The position numbers were made by a program, and so were the translations under genes. Positions 9,471 to 16,990 of a DNA stretch of 64,000 nucleotides are shown one piece after another. The notes below the pieces were generated by a model. It was not told where the DNA came from and searched no databases. It saw only the letters and a list, made by a program, of their open reading frames with translations. The DNA comes from Massilia rubra. GTDB taxonomy: Bacteria; Pseudomonadota; Gammaproteobacteria; Burkholderiales; Burkholderiaceae_D. Every line of letters starts with the position of its first letter. Within the stretch, counting starts at the first letter, position 1. The stretch spans positions 25,773 to 89,772 of the forward strand of contig NZ_VUYU01000028.1 of the NCBI RefSeq assembly GCF_011682065.1. Reading direction: 5' to 3'.

Positions 9471-9488
9471 ATGTCCATCTCGTGACAC
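9471..9488 (-). promoter_or_regulatory. Weak Pho-box-like site upstream of the TonB receptor
   Basis: On the - strand the site reads GTGTCAC, four bases, TGGACAT. It has the PhoB spacing (two heptamers, 4-bp spacer) but several mismatches. A TAGACT -10-like hexamer lies 10 bp downstream (9455-9460), as in Pho promoters. Taken alone it is weak; its value comes from the adjacent phytase operon. Confidence 0.35.
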
Positions 9489-9567
9489 GCGGCCCGCTGC
9501 CGCGGGCGATACAGCCCTTTTCGGCAGCCGGTGAGCTGAAATGCCCCTCCCCCGCCGGTGTCTCCCG

Positions 9568-9667
9568 CCGGTGTCAGGTCTGACATTCGGACACGAGCTG
9601 ATCCGCAGGGACAATCCAGCAGCTATCTACAGCCGGGACCGTGTCCGAATGTCAGACCTGACACCGG
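9568..9667. repeat. REP-like inverted-repeat element, copy 1
   Basis: Perfect 28-bp arms at 9568-9595 and 9640-9667 (outer end CCGGTGTCAGGTCTGACA) flank a 44-bp loop. The same arms recur at 37904-37984 with a different loop. The structure fits a REP/BIME-type or RAYT-mobilised palindromic element. It can also form a strong hairpin in RNA. Confidence 0.85.
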
Positions 9668-9727
9668 GGGGGGGCGGGAGGATGTGAGCCGATCGGACTG
9701 GCGCCGCTGCGCTGTTTGCACCCCCGC

Positions 9728-9745
9728 CTGTCATCGTCCTGTCAC
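9728..9745 (+). promoter_or_regulatory. Pho box (PhoB operator) upstream of the GGDEF gene
   Basis: The site reads CTGTCAT, CGTC, CTGTCAC: two heptamers at the consensus 11-bp period, with the second differing only at its last base. A TAGTAT -10-like hexamer follows at 9754-9759, 8 bp after the second repeat and close to the usual spacing. PhoB activates such promoters under phosphate starvation. The neighbouring phytase supports the reading. Confidence 0.72.
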
Positions 9746-9778
9746 GCGCGCGGGCTAGTATCGGCACGTATCACCCTC

Positions 9779-10729
9779 ATGCAAGGCTTTGGCCTTTCGC
9801 CCATGCTCCACTCACACCGCACTGCGCTCGTCCTGGCCTCGCTGGCCCTTCTCGCCTGCTGCTTCCTGTATGCGTTCGCCGGCGTGCCCAAGCCGCCGGC
9901 CGACTGGAAGTGGATCGATATCGCCAGCGAGGCGAGCATCGCGCTCATGGCCGGCGTGTGGTTCGTGCTGGTATTGAGCTCGCGCCCGCCCGGCCGCGTC
10001 ACCGCGCTGCTGGCCACCGGACTGGCCGGCCTGATGCTGGGCGCCTGCGCCGACTGCCTCGACGAATTTGTCAGCGTCCCCAAGGGCCAGTTGTGGAACC
10101 ACGTGATCGAGAGCGGCCTGACCCTGGCCGGCATGGCCGCCCTCACCTGCGGCCTGCTCGACTGGCGACGCGAACAATTCATGCTCAACGAGCACCTGCA
10201 CAAACGCGAACGCCTGTTCCGCGACCACCGCTCGTTCGATCCGCTCACGCAGGTGGGCGACGCCGACTACCTGCGCGCGCAGCTGCGCATCGAGCACGAA
10301 CGCGGCACCGGCGCGGATTGCTGCCTGCTGATGGTCGATATCGACAGCTTCCACCTGATTAACCGCGCCCACGGCCAGCGCGAAGGCGACCGCCTGCTGC
10401 AAGCGGTGACCCATACCCTGCTGCTCAACCTGCGCCGCACCGACCTGCTGTGCCGCTACGCGGGCGACCGCTTCGCGATCCTGCTGCCGGCCACCGATGG
10501 CGACAGCGCGCGCGCACTGGCCGAGCAGTTGCGGCGCGCCGTCGCGACGCTGCGCCATCACACCCACGGCAGCGGCGAGGCGCTGCAGGTGACGGTGCGC
10601 TACGCGGTGCGCCATGTCGATATCGAGCCGCGCCAACTGCTCAAGGAAATCAACCGCGCGCTGGAACGGCGCATGCCGCAGCCGGCGCCTGCCGCGGACG
10701 ACGCCAGCAGCTTCGCCGCGCCCGCGTGA
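9779..10729 (+). CDS. Membrane protein with degenerate GGDEF domain
   Basis: This protein of about 316 residues begins with four predicted membrane helices (ALVLASLALLACCFLYAF, ASIALMAGVWFVLVL, VTALLATGLAGLMLG, GLTLAGMAALTCGLL), then a short coiled linker and a GGDEF-fold domain (DPLTQVGDADYLRAQL, CLLMVDIDSFHLINRAHG). The signature is AGDRF (about residues 228-232) instead of GGDEF, so the metal and catalytic acid positions are altered and cyclase activity is unlikely. It may act as a sensor or by protein contact. An ATG at 9803 is an alternative start. A Pho box lies upstream and the AraC gene starts 7 bp after the stop. Confidence 0.8.
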   Translation: MQGFGLSPMLHSHRTALVLASLALLACCFLYAFAGVPKPPADWKWIDIASEASIALMAGVWFVLVLSSRPPGRVTALLATGLAGLMLGACADCLDEFVSVPKGQLWNHVIESGLTLAGMAALTCGLLDWRREQFMLNEHLHKRERLFRDHRSFDPLTQVGDADYLRAQLRIEHERGTGADCCLLMVDIDSFHLINRAHGQREGDRLLQAVTHTLLLNLRRTDLLCRYAGDRFAILLPATDGDSARALAEQLRRAVATLRHHTHGSGEALQVTVRYAVRHVDIEPRQLLKEINRALERRMPQPAPAADDASSFAAPA

Positions 10730-10736
10730 GACGCTT

Positions 10737-11792
10737 GTGAGCCGCCTCCTGCAAGCGGGCGACGCCTGCATCGTGGCGCAGCACCAGCCGGCGCTGGTGT
10801 TGGACTACGCGCGTTCGCGCGAGCTGGCGCCGCGCGCCATCCTGGCCGGCACCGGCATGGACGCCCTGCGGGCGCCGGACGCGCAGCAAGCGATTACCCC
10901 CACCGAATATCTGCAACTGCTGGCCAACGTGGCGGCCGGCCTGAAAAGCGCGGAGACCAGTTTCATGCTGGGCCAGCAGATGCTGCCCGGGCATTTCGGG
11001 GCCTTGAGCCACGCGCTGATGCAGGCCCACAGCTTGCGCGAGGCAATCGCCCTGCTGGTGCGCTTCCAGATGCAGCTGTGCCCCTTGCTGGCGCCGCGTT
11101 TTCGCGAGGAAGGCGATCTCGCCGTGCTGTACTGGACCGACAGTTTCGGCGCCGGCGCGCAGCGCGGCTTCCTGGTGGAGATGCACATGACCGCCATGAG
11201 CGCCATGTGCCGCTGGCTGGGCGGCGAGCGCCTGCCGTGGCGCTACTGCTTCAACCGCACCCCGCCGCGCTACACCGAGCAGCACGAGGTGCACCTGGGC
11301 GAACAGCTGCGCTTTCACTGTCACCTCGACGCCATGCTGATCGACGCGGCCTGGCTCGACCGCCCGTGGCCGCGCGCCAATGCGATGGCGGCGGCGGTGG
11401 CGCGGCGCAGCGTCGACGCGGCCCACGCCGGCGGCCAGCGCAGCGTTCTGTGCGCCCTCTACGATTATCTGCTGGAGCACATCCGCAGCGCGCCGACCCT
11501 GGAACAGTGCGCGATCCAGTTCGGCGTCAGCCCCGCCACCTTGAAACGCCACCTGGCGCGCCACGGCAGCCACTTCCAGGCCGAACTCGACCAGGTACGC
11601 GCCCACGTCGCCCTGCGCCTGTTCCACGGCGGGCGCCACGACAACGACGCGGTCGCGCGCCATCTCGGATTTCATGACGCAAACAACTTCCGCAGGTCGT
11701 TCAAACGCTGGACCGGCATGACCCCCATGCTATTAAGGCAAAGCCTGGAAGCTTATCGCTTGCAATCGGGAGATACATCGGCCATAATCTAA
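10737..11792 (+). CDS. AraC-family transcriptional regulator
   Basis: This 351-residue regulator has an N-terminal AraC 'arabinose-binding-like' domain of the OruR/ArgR type (ITPTEYLQLL, LMQAHSLREAIALLVRFQ) and a C-terminal double helix-turn-helix (LEQCAIQFGVSPATLKRHL, and AVARHLGFHDANNFRRSFKR). The GTG at 10737 was chosen because it follows the GGDEF stop by 7 bp; upstream in-frame codons lie inside the GGDEF gene. Co-transcription with the degenerate GGDEF protein suggests a signalling pair. Its target is unknown; the divergent receptor/phytase operon and hemP are the nearest candidates. Confidence 0.88.
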   Translation: MSRLLQAGDACIVAQHQPALVLDYARSRELAPRAILAGTGMDALRAPDAQQAITPTEYLQLLANVAAGLKSAETSFMLGQQMLPGHFGALSHALMQAHSLREAIALLVRFQMQLCPLLAPRFREEGDLAVLYWTDSFGAGAQRGFLVEMHMTAMSAMCRWLGGERLPWRYCFNRTPPRYTEQHEVHLGEQLRFHCHLDAMLIDAAWLDRPWPRANAMAAAVARRSVDAAHAGGQRSVLCALYDYLLEHIRSAPTLEQCAIQFGVSPATLKRHLARHGSHFQAELDQVRAHVALRLFHGGRHDNDAVARHLGFHDANNFRRSFKRWTGMTPMLLRQSLEAYRLQSGDTSAII

Positions 11793-11810
11793 ATGAGAAT
11801 TGTTCTCATT
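11792..11810 (+). promoter_or_regulatory. Fur box upstream of hemP
   Basis: The 19-bp sequence AATGAGAATTGTTCTCATT is a palindrome around a central T and closely matches the Fur operator. It overlaps the last base of the araC stop codon and ends 15 bp before the hemP ATG. Iron-replete repression of hemP is the expected effect. Confidence 0.85.
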
Positions 11811-11825
11811 CACTGAAAGGCAGCG

Positions 11826-12002
11826 ATGAATACCACCCAACAACCCGTGCGCGTGATCCCGGCGCCTGTCGCACCTGCGCTTCCGCTGCGCGTCAACAGC
11901 CAGGAACTGCTGCGTCAGGGCAAGTCGATCCAGATCGAACACGACGGCAAAATCTACGAATTGCGAGTCACCCGGCTTGGCAAGCTGATCCTGACCGCCT
12001 GA
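11826..12002 (+). CDS. hemP: Hemin uptake protein HemP
   Basis: This 58-residue protein ends with the HemP signature LLRQGKSIQIEHDGKIYEL followed by RVTRLGKLILTA. HemP is a small cytoplasmic protein found upstream of heme-uptake genes in proteobacteria, and in Burkholderia it acts as an activator of them. An AAAGG ribosome site lies just upstream and a palindromic Fur box precedes it. Unusually, no heme receptor (hmuR/bhuR) or ABC transporter follows; the next gene encodes a small unknown protein. Confidence 0.92.
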   Translation: MNTTQQPVRVIPAPVAPALPLRVNSQELLRQGKSIQIEHDGKIYELRVTRLGKLILTA

Positions 12003-12073
12003 TCCATCAACCCCCAGCCAGCCAGCGTTGCACCCGCCAGCCAGCCTCCCCCCTTTTCTAACAGGAGCAACGC

Positions 12074-12406
12074 ATGGCTATCGCTATCGATATGGCAGGA
12101 CCCGCAGTTACCGCACCGAACGGCGCGCCGCCCCAGCCCGAACTGCTGGTCTCAGCCGCGCTGCACCTGATGTCGCATTACAGCGCCAATGCCGCGCAAG
12201 CCGGGCCGTGCCTGAAGCTGGCGTCGGTGATCGAGCGCCATTTGAAAGCGCTGGCCAGCCATGGCGACTTGAATCCGGTACTGCGCGCAACCTGCCAGCA
12301 GTTGTCGGAACAGTGGGCGGCGGTGGTCGACCAGGCGCTTCCGCGCCCGTCGCGCCCGACCCTGTTCAAGCGCTTCGTGGGCGGAGCGCGCCCGGCCACG
12401 CGCTAG
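12074..12406 (+). CDS. Conserved-looking small protein downstream of hemP
   Basis: This 110-residue soluble protein has an Ala-rich N-terminus, then a helical core (LLVSAALHLMSHYSANAAQ, LKLASVIERHLKALASH) and a basic tail (LFKRFVGGARPATR). It has a clear AGGAG ribosome site 8 bp before the ATG. Position 72 bp after hemP suggests that it shares the Fur-controlled transcript. I recognise no domain. Similar helical proteins follow hemP in related genomes as far as I recall, but this is not checked. Confidence 0.72.
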   Translation: MAIAIDMAGPAVTAPNGAPPQPELLVSAALHLMSHYSANAAQAGPCLKLASVIERHLKALASHGDLNPVLRATCQQLSEQWAAVVDQALPRPSRPTLFKRFVGGARPATR

Positions 12407-12469
12407 GGCGGCGCTGCCCCAAGCGCACGCTTGCCCCGCGCCGGTCGGCGCGGCCGAACGGCGGGGCGC

Positions 12470-12934
12470 TCAGTTATACGCCTTGCTTCTGAACAGGCCG
12501 AAAAACAGCCATGCCCCGCTCAGGGTCAGCGCGATATAGAAGATATAGCCGATCCAGCCAAACCCTTTGTACTTCTTGCCCGGCAGCCTCAGGGTATGCG
12601 GGTCGTCGCGCAGATATTCAATCTCGATGCGCTCGCCGCTGCCGATTTGCTCCTGCAGCTCTTTGCTGATCGGCCATTTGGCCACCGCCACCCGCGTGCC
12701 GCTCACGGTGCGGAACTCGATATCGGCCACGGCAACGCCATTGCGCGCCGCCTTGCTGGCTTGTCCATCGTCTCCCGCCGAACGTTCTTCGATGTTCTTG
12801 AACACCATCACCCGCGCCATTTCGCCTTGCTCACGGTAGGTACGCTCGACTTTGCGTTTGTCCAGGTCGTCCAGCAATGCCGCGGAGCCGAAAAAGAAAA
12901 AGATCAGGGAAAAGACGAAGATGTATTTTTTCAT
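12470..12934 (-). CDS. DUF3592-like membrane protein
   Basis: This 154-residue protein has an N-terminal membrane helix (KKYIFVFSLIFFFFGSAALL), a soluble beta-rich middle (VAVADIEFRTVSGTRVAVAK, IEIEYLRDDPHTLRLPG) and a second helix near the C-terminus (WIGYIFYIALTLSGAWLFFG). This two-helix layout with an R-D-P motif fits DUF3592-type envelope proteins of unknown function. The ATG at 12934 is favoured; an upstream start at 12976 would add 14 unlikely residues. It is divergent from the LacI-type gene. Confidence 0.75.
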   Translation of the reverse strand: MKKYIFVFSLIFFFFGSAALLDDLDKRKVERTYREQGEMARVMVFKNIEERSAGDDGQASKAARNGVAVADIEFRTVSGTRVAVAKWPISKELQEQIGSGERIEIEYLRDDPHTLRLPGKKYKGFGWIGYIFYIALTLSGAWLFFGLFRSKAYN

Positions 12935-13093
12935 GGAGAAGCTGAACCGACACAGATTGAAACTGGGAAAAAACAATTACACCTAAGTAAATACCAGCCA
13001 TCTTCCCACCAGCATCTGCACCAAGCAAGTTCCGTCGCACCACGGTGCTGGCGCCAGATGCAATTCCACGGCGTCATCCTGCCGAATAGCAAC

Positions 13094-13107
13094 TGAAAAC
13101 GTTTTCA
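13094..13107 (+). promoter_or_regulatory. LacI-type operator palindrome
   Basis: TGAAAACGTTTTCA is a perfect 14-bp palindrome with the central CG typical of LacI/GalR-family operators. It lies 109 bp upstream of the TTG start of the LacI-type gene and 160 bp upstream of the divergent DUF3592-like gene. Autoregulation is the simplest reading. Confidence 0.6.
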
Positions 13108-13215
13108 AAATCGCTTAGCCTGTGTACACTCTGGCCGGCTGTTTATATCGTGGGTTGTACCAGTTATGGTAATCTCGCGGTGACAGCCGCTCCGCACCCT
13201 ACCAGGACCCATCCC

Positions 13216-14235
13216 TTGACCGACCACGACAACGCTGCCCCACCCTCCACCCTGATCGACGTCGCGCGTCACGCGGGCGTCTCGCCCAGCACCGTATCGC
13301 GCATCCTGAACGGCACCGCCAAAGTCTCGGACGACAAGCGCGCCGCCGTGATGGCCGCGATCGAGAAAATGCATTTCGCGCCGAACCAGATGGCGCAGGG
13401 CCTCAAGAAGGGGCGCTCGATGACCATCGGGATCGTGGTGCAGGATATTTCGAGCCCGTTTTTCGACGAGACCCTGCGCGGTGTCGACGATGGCTTGAAG
13501 GGCACCGGTTACGCCTCGGTGATCGTGAGCGGCCACTGGAATGCGGTCGAGGAAACGGAGCGCATCCGCCTCCTGCTGGCGCGCAAGGTCGACGGCATCA
13601 TCCTGCTGGCCGGGCACCTGGAAGACGACATCATTTTGCAGTTTGCGAATCATCGTCCGATCGTCTCCACCGGGCGCGACCTGCGCACCAAGAGCGCGCT
13701 CGGGTTCAAGCTCGATAATGAAAACGGCGCCTTCATGGCGGTGCGCCACCTGGTCGAACTGGGCCACCGCCGCATCGCCTTCGTTACAGGCCCGTCGCAT
13801 CACCGCGATGCCGACGAGCGCCTGGTTGGCTACAAGCGCGCGCTGGCCGAATCCGATCTTGAGTATGACGACAAGCTGGTGGTGGGTGGCGACTTCCACG
13901 AGTCCGGCGGCCTGTTGGCGGTGAACCACCTGTTCGAGACCAACCAGCAGTTCACGGCGGTGTTCGCGGCCAATGACCTGAGCGCGTATGGGGTCAGGTT
14001 GTGCCTGTACCGCAAGGGCATCCGGGTGCCGGACGATATTTCGCTGGTCGGTTTCGATGACTTGCCGGGGTCGTCGTACACCACGCCGCCGCTGACCACG
14101 ATCCGCCAGCCCTTGTACGACATGGGCCGCATCGCCACCAACGCGCTGCTGGCGCTGATCAACGGCGAACCGGTGATGGCGCAGATTCCGCCGCTCGAAC
14201 TGGTGGTGCGCGAGACCACGCGCCGGGTGCGTTAA
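13216..14235 (+). CDS. LacI-family transcriptional regulator
   Basis: This regulator of about 339 residues has the LacI DNA-binding head (STLIDVARHAGVSPSTVSRI, LNGTAKVSDDKR) and hinge, then a periplasmic-binding-protein-like sensor (TIGIVVQDISSPFFDE, HLVELGHRRIAFVTG, DDISLVGFDDLPGSSY). The TTG at 13216 is preferred because AGGA lies 8 bp upstream; GTG codons at 13150 and 13180 are alternatives. No sugar transporter or catabolic gene is adjacent, so the effector and regulon are not evident. The palindrome at 13094 is a likely operator. Confidence 0.92.
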   Translation: MTDHDNAAPPSTLIDVARHAGVSPSTVSRILNGTAKVSDDKRAAVMAAIEKMHFAPNQMAQGLKKGRSMTIGIVVQDISSPFFDETLRGVDDGLKGTGYASVIVSGHWNAVEETERIRLLLARKVDGIILLAGHLEDDIILQFANHRPIVSTGRDLRTKSALGFKLDNENGAFMAVRHLVELGHRRIAFVTGPSHHRDADERLVGYKRALAESDLEYDDKLVVGGDFHESGGLLAVNHLFETNQQFTAVFAANDLSAYGVRLCLYRKGIRVPDDISLVGFDDLPGSSYTTPPLTTIRQPLYDMGRIATNALLALINGEPVMAQIPPLELVVRETTRRVR

Positions 14236-14242
14236 GAACGCC

Positions 14243-14608
14243 TTACAGCTGCGCCACGCAGAAGTCGGTCATCGCGGCCAGCACGCTGGCGTCTTCACCG
14301 ACCGCACCGGAGACGGTGATGTGCATGTCCGGATGATCGAGATGCAACTGCTCGACGATCAGCGGCAGGTCGCGCAGCAAGTGCCCGCCCTGCCCTAAAA
14401 ACACCGGCACCACCGTCAGCGCCGTCACGCCTTGCGCCGCCAGTTCGGCCACGCGCTCGGGCAGGCGCGGCTCCATCAATTCCAGGAACGCCAGCGAGAC
14501 CGGAACGTCCGGCACGCGCGCCTGGGTCAGCTCGCGCAAGCGTTCGAACGGCGCGGCCCAGGTGGCGGCGCGGGCGCCGTGGGCAAACAGGATCAGGGCG
14601 CGGGTCAT
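14243..14608 (-). CDS. CbiX-like sirohydrochlorin chelatase
   Basis: This 121-residue protein of the CbiX/SirB class II chelatase family has the opening RALILFAHGAR, with the metal-binding His, and the second block VVPVFLGQGGHLLRDLP. Its length fits the short single-domain form, which works as a dimer. It would insert metal into sirohydrochlorin, and Fe2+ for siroheme is likely given the sulfate operon at 1-4658. Its ATG overlaps the lptG stop by one base (TGATG), so it is expressed behind lptFG although functionally unrelated. Confidence 0.88.
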   Translation of the reverse strand: MTRALILFAHGARAATWAAPFERLRELTQARVPDVPVSLAFLELMEPRLPERVAELAAQGVTALTVVPVFLGQGGHLLRDLPLIVEQLHLDHPDMHITVSGAVGEDASVLAAMTDFCVAQL

Positions 14609-15792
14609 CAGTGTCTTTCCACCCACCATAGCGCCCCAAGCGCCAATAGCAGGAATAGCAAACTCGGGGCGATCGCCGTCAGGACGGCCGGCATGTTACT
14701 GAGCAGCCCGACGTGGGCGAACAGGTTATTGATCAAAATGAAGCCGACGCCGATCATGATGCCGATGAAGATCTTCAGGCTCACGCCGCCGCTGCGGGTG
14801 TGCAGGTAGGCGAACGGCAGCGCCAGCGCCATCAGCACGAAAATGGCCAGCGGGTCGAACAGCTTTTTCCAGAACGCGATCTTGAAGCGCTCGGTCTCCT
14901 GCCGGTTCTCGGCCAGGTGGCGTGTATAGATCGCCAGTTCCGTGGCCGACATGCGCACCGGGTCGGAAGCCGATACCGAAATGATTTTCGGCGTGATCTC
15001 GGACACCAGCTCCATGCTCGGCAGCTTGCGGGTGGCGACCATGCTGGTCTCCTGGCCAAAATTGCCCAGCGCGCCGGCGCCCGCCACCGGCTTGCCGCCC
15101 GGCGGCGGCAGTGTGCGCGTGTTGGTAAAGCGCGTTTCGGTCACGTCTTCCAGGCGCCAGGTGCTGTTACCGGTGAAGACCGCGCGCGCCGCCGTGATCA
15201 GCGAACGCATGCGGAAGTTGGTATCGAACTCGTACAGCCGCACATCGAGCATCTGGCCGTCGGTGCGGAACTGGCGCACGTTGAAAAAACGCGAGCCGGT
15301 GACAAGCCCCTTGGTGCCTTCGCTGCGCACGATATCCTTGGTCCACATCCCGGAGCGGAACTCCTGCGACACGGTGGCGCCGCGCGCGCTCAGTTTGAGT
15401 TTTTCTGCCAGCGGCGCGGTGCGCGGCGCAATCAGTTCGCCGAACACGAAGGTGATGATGACGAACACGAAGCCGATCTTAAACAGCATCCATGCCGCCA
15501 TCTGGGTCGACATGCTCGACGCGCGCATGATGGTGAACTCGGAGCTCGACGCGAACTGCGCCATCGTATAGATGGTGCCGATCAGGGTCGCCACCGGCAT
15601 CACCTCGTACACATGGAACGGCACGCGCAGCAGCACATACAAGAAGGCGTGCTGGATCGCGTAGCCTTCCTTGCCCACCGACGGCAATTCGCCGGTCAGG
15701 TCCATGAAAGCGCTCAGCGCCAGGAAGGCGACCAGCACAAAGGCGACGGCCTGCGCGATCGAGACCGCGAAATAGCGTTGAAGGACCTTCAT
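14608..15792 (-). CDS. lptG: LPS export ABC transporter permease LptG
   Basis: This 394-residue inner-membrane permease of the LptB2FG complex extracts lipopolysaccharide for transport to the outer membrane. It starts [18 protein letters not shown] and has three N-terminal helices, a periplasmic beta-jellyroll region (about residues 130-280) and three C-terminal helices (IFVLMALALPFAYL, IFIGIMIGVGFILINNL, APSLLFLLLALGALWWV). The ATG at 15792 overlaps the lptF stop by 4 bp; a longer opening to 15939 lies inside lptF. The operon order is lptF-lptG-cbiX. Confidence 0.96.
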   Translation of the reverse strand: MKVLQRYFAVSIAQAVAFVLVAFLALSAFMDLTGELPSVGKEGYAIQHAFLYVLLRVPFHVYEVMPVATLIGTIYTMAQFASSSEFTIMRASSMSTQMAAWMLFKIGFVFVIITFVFGELIAPRTAPLAEKLKLSARGATVSQEFRSGMWTKDIVRSEGTKGLVTGSRFFNVRQFRTDGQMLDVRLYEFDTNFRMRSLITAARAVFTGNSTWRLEDVTETRFTNTRTLPPPGGKPVAGAGALGNFGQETSMVATRKLPSMELVSEITPKIISVSASDPVRMSATELAIYTRHLAENRQETERFKIAFWKKLFDPLAIFVLMALALPFAYLHTRSGGVSLKIFIGIMIGVGFILINNLFAHVGLLSNMPAVLTAIAPSLLFLLLALGALWWVERH

Positions 15793-16931
15793 TTCGCGCC
15801 TCCCGCCGGCGCCGCATGATCGATCCGGCCGCGCTTCATGGCCGCCCACAGCACCAGCGGATGGTAGCGGTGGTTGACGTTCAGGCGCCACGCGAACATG
15901 CCCACCACGAGAACCGCGACGAACAGGTGCAGCGGCCACCAGGCCATGTAGAAATCGGACTTGCCCTGGCGGACATTGGCCTCGGCCAGCTTGGTCAGGT
16001 TGATGTACGTGAAGAAGATCAGCAGCGCGATGATCAGGTTAGCCGCACTGCCGGCGCGCGGATTGACGAAACCGAGCGGAATGGCCAGCAGGATCAGGAG
16101 CAGGCAGGTAATCGGCGCGGCGATGCGGTACAGCAGTTCGGACTGGGTGAAGCGGTTCGGGGTTTCGAGCAGCTCCTGGGTGGACATGGCGTCCGACGAG
16201 ATGTCGCCATCCATCGAGGTGTTCTTGCTGGCCACGCGCATGCTGTAGCGGCCGAATTCCATCGATTGAAAATCGGCCTGGCCCGGCACGCCCTGGTAGC
16301 GCCGGCCGTTTTTGAGCACCAGGAACTGGCCGCCCTTGCCGTCGGACTCGATCACGCCTTCCTTGGCCACGATGACGGAATTGATGTTCTTTTCAACCGT
16401 GTTGACGAACACATTCTGCACCACGGTCGATTCGCCGGTGACGCCTTCGACGAAAAACACGCGGTTGCTCGACGACGATTCCTTGAACTGGCCGGGCGAG
16501 ACCTTCTTGAGGTCTTCGCGCTTTTCAAAACGCTGCACGAATTCGGTGCTTTTCATCTTGGCCCAGGGCGTCACGAACAGGCTCAGGGCGCCGGTCAGGA
16601 TCATCATGGGAATGCCGAAGGTGAGGATGGGACGGATCCAGCGCGTGAGCGACAGGCCGGATGCGAACCAGACCACCATCTCGGAGTCGCGGTAGCTGCG
16701 CGTGACGACTGCAAGTACCGAAATAAAGCTGGTGAGAGTCAGGATAGTTGGCAGATAATTCAGCGTTGCGAAGGCGATCAACGCCAGCACGTCGCTCGAT
16801 CCCACCTTTCCGCCCGCGGCTTTGCCGAGGATGGAGATCAGGGTCCAGGTGGCGACGATGGAAAACAGCACCGTGAAAGTCGTTCCGGCCGAACTGGCTA
16901 ATTCACGTTGCAAGGCGCGTTGAAAGATCAT
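15789..16931 (-). CDS. lptF: LPS export ABC transporter permease LptF
   Basis: This 380-residue partner permease of LptG begins [20 protein letters not shown], the usual LptF opening. It has membrane helices at both ends ([33 protein letters not shown]) and a periplasmic domain between. It is divergent from pepA with a 59-bp gap, the arrangement common in betaproteobacteria. The inner membrane is the site of action. Confidence 0.96.
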   Translation of the reverse strand: MIFQRALQRELASSAGTTFTVLFSIVATWTLISILGKAAGGKVGSSDVLALIAFATLNYLPTILTLTSFISVLAVVTRSYRDSEMVVWFASGLSLTRWIRPILTFGIPMMILTGALSLFVTPWAKMKSTEFVQRFEKREDLKKVSPGQFKESSSSNRVFFVEGVTGESTVVQNVFVNTVEKNINSVIVAKEGVIESDGKGGQFLVLKNGRRYQGVPGQADFQSMEFGRYSMRVASKNTSMDGDISSDAMSTQELLETPNRFTQSELLYRIAAPITCLLLILLAIPLGFVNPRAGSAANLIIALLIFFTYINLTKLAEANVRQGKSDFYMAWWPLHLFVAVLVVGMFAWRLNVNHRYHPLVLWAAMKRGRIDHAAPAGGAK

Positions 16932-16990
16932 TCGAAAGTTATAATCACAGGTTAGGCAGTGCGCGTCACAAACACGAAACGGAGATTCAA

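Larger units (their letters stand above)
9421..9778. other. Divergent intergenic region with REP-like element and Pho boxes
   Basis: This 358-bp gap separates the receptor/phytase operon (-) from the GGDEF-AraC pair (+). It holds a degenerate Pho-box-like site reading left, a 100-bp perfect inverted-repeat element in the middle and a near-consensus Pho box reading right. A run of nine G follows the element. No further gene is visible. Confidence 0.8.

Noticed and set aside
6316..9534. Very long open frame antisense to the TonB receptor and phytase genes
   Set aside because: It is a GC-driven shadow: its protein is Ala/Arg/His-rich without domains, while the opposite strand encodes full-length known proteins. 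Similar shadows oppose the PAS-GGDEF gene (22402-25191), acnD (26920-29451), gspE (56093-58153) and the nuclease (60736-63684).
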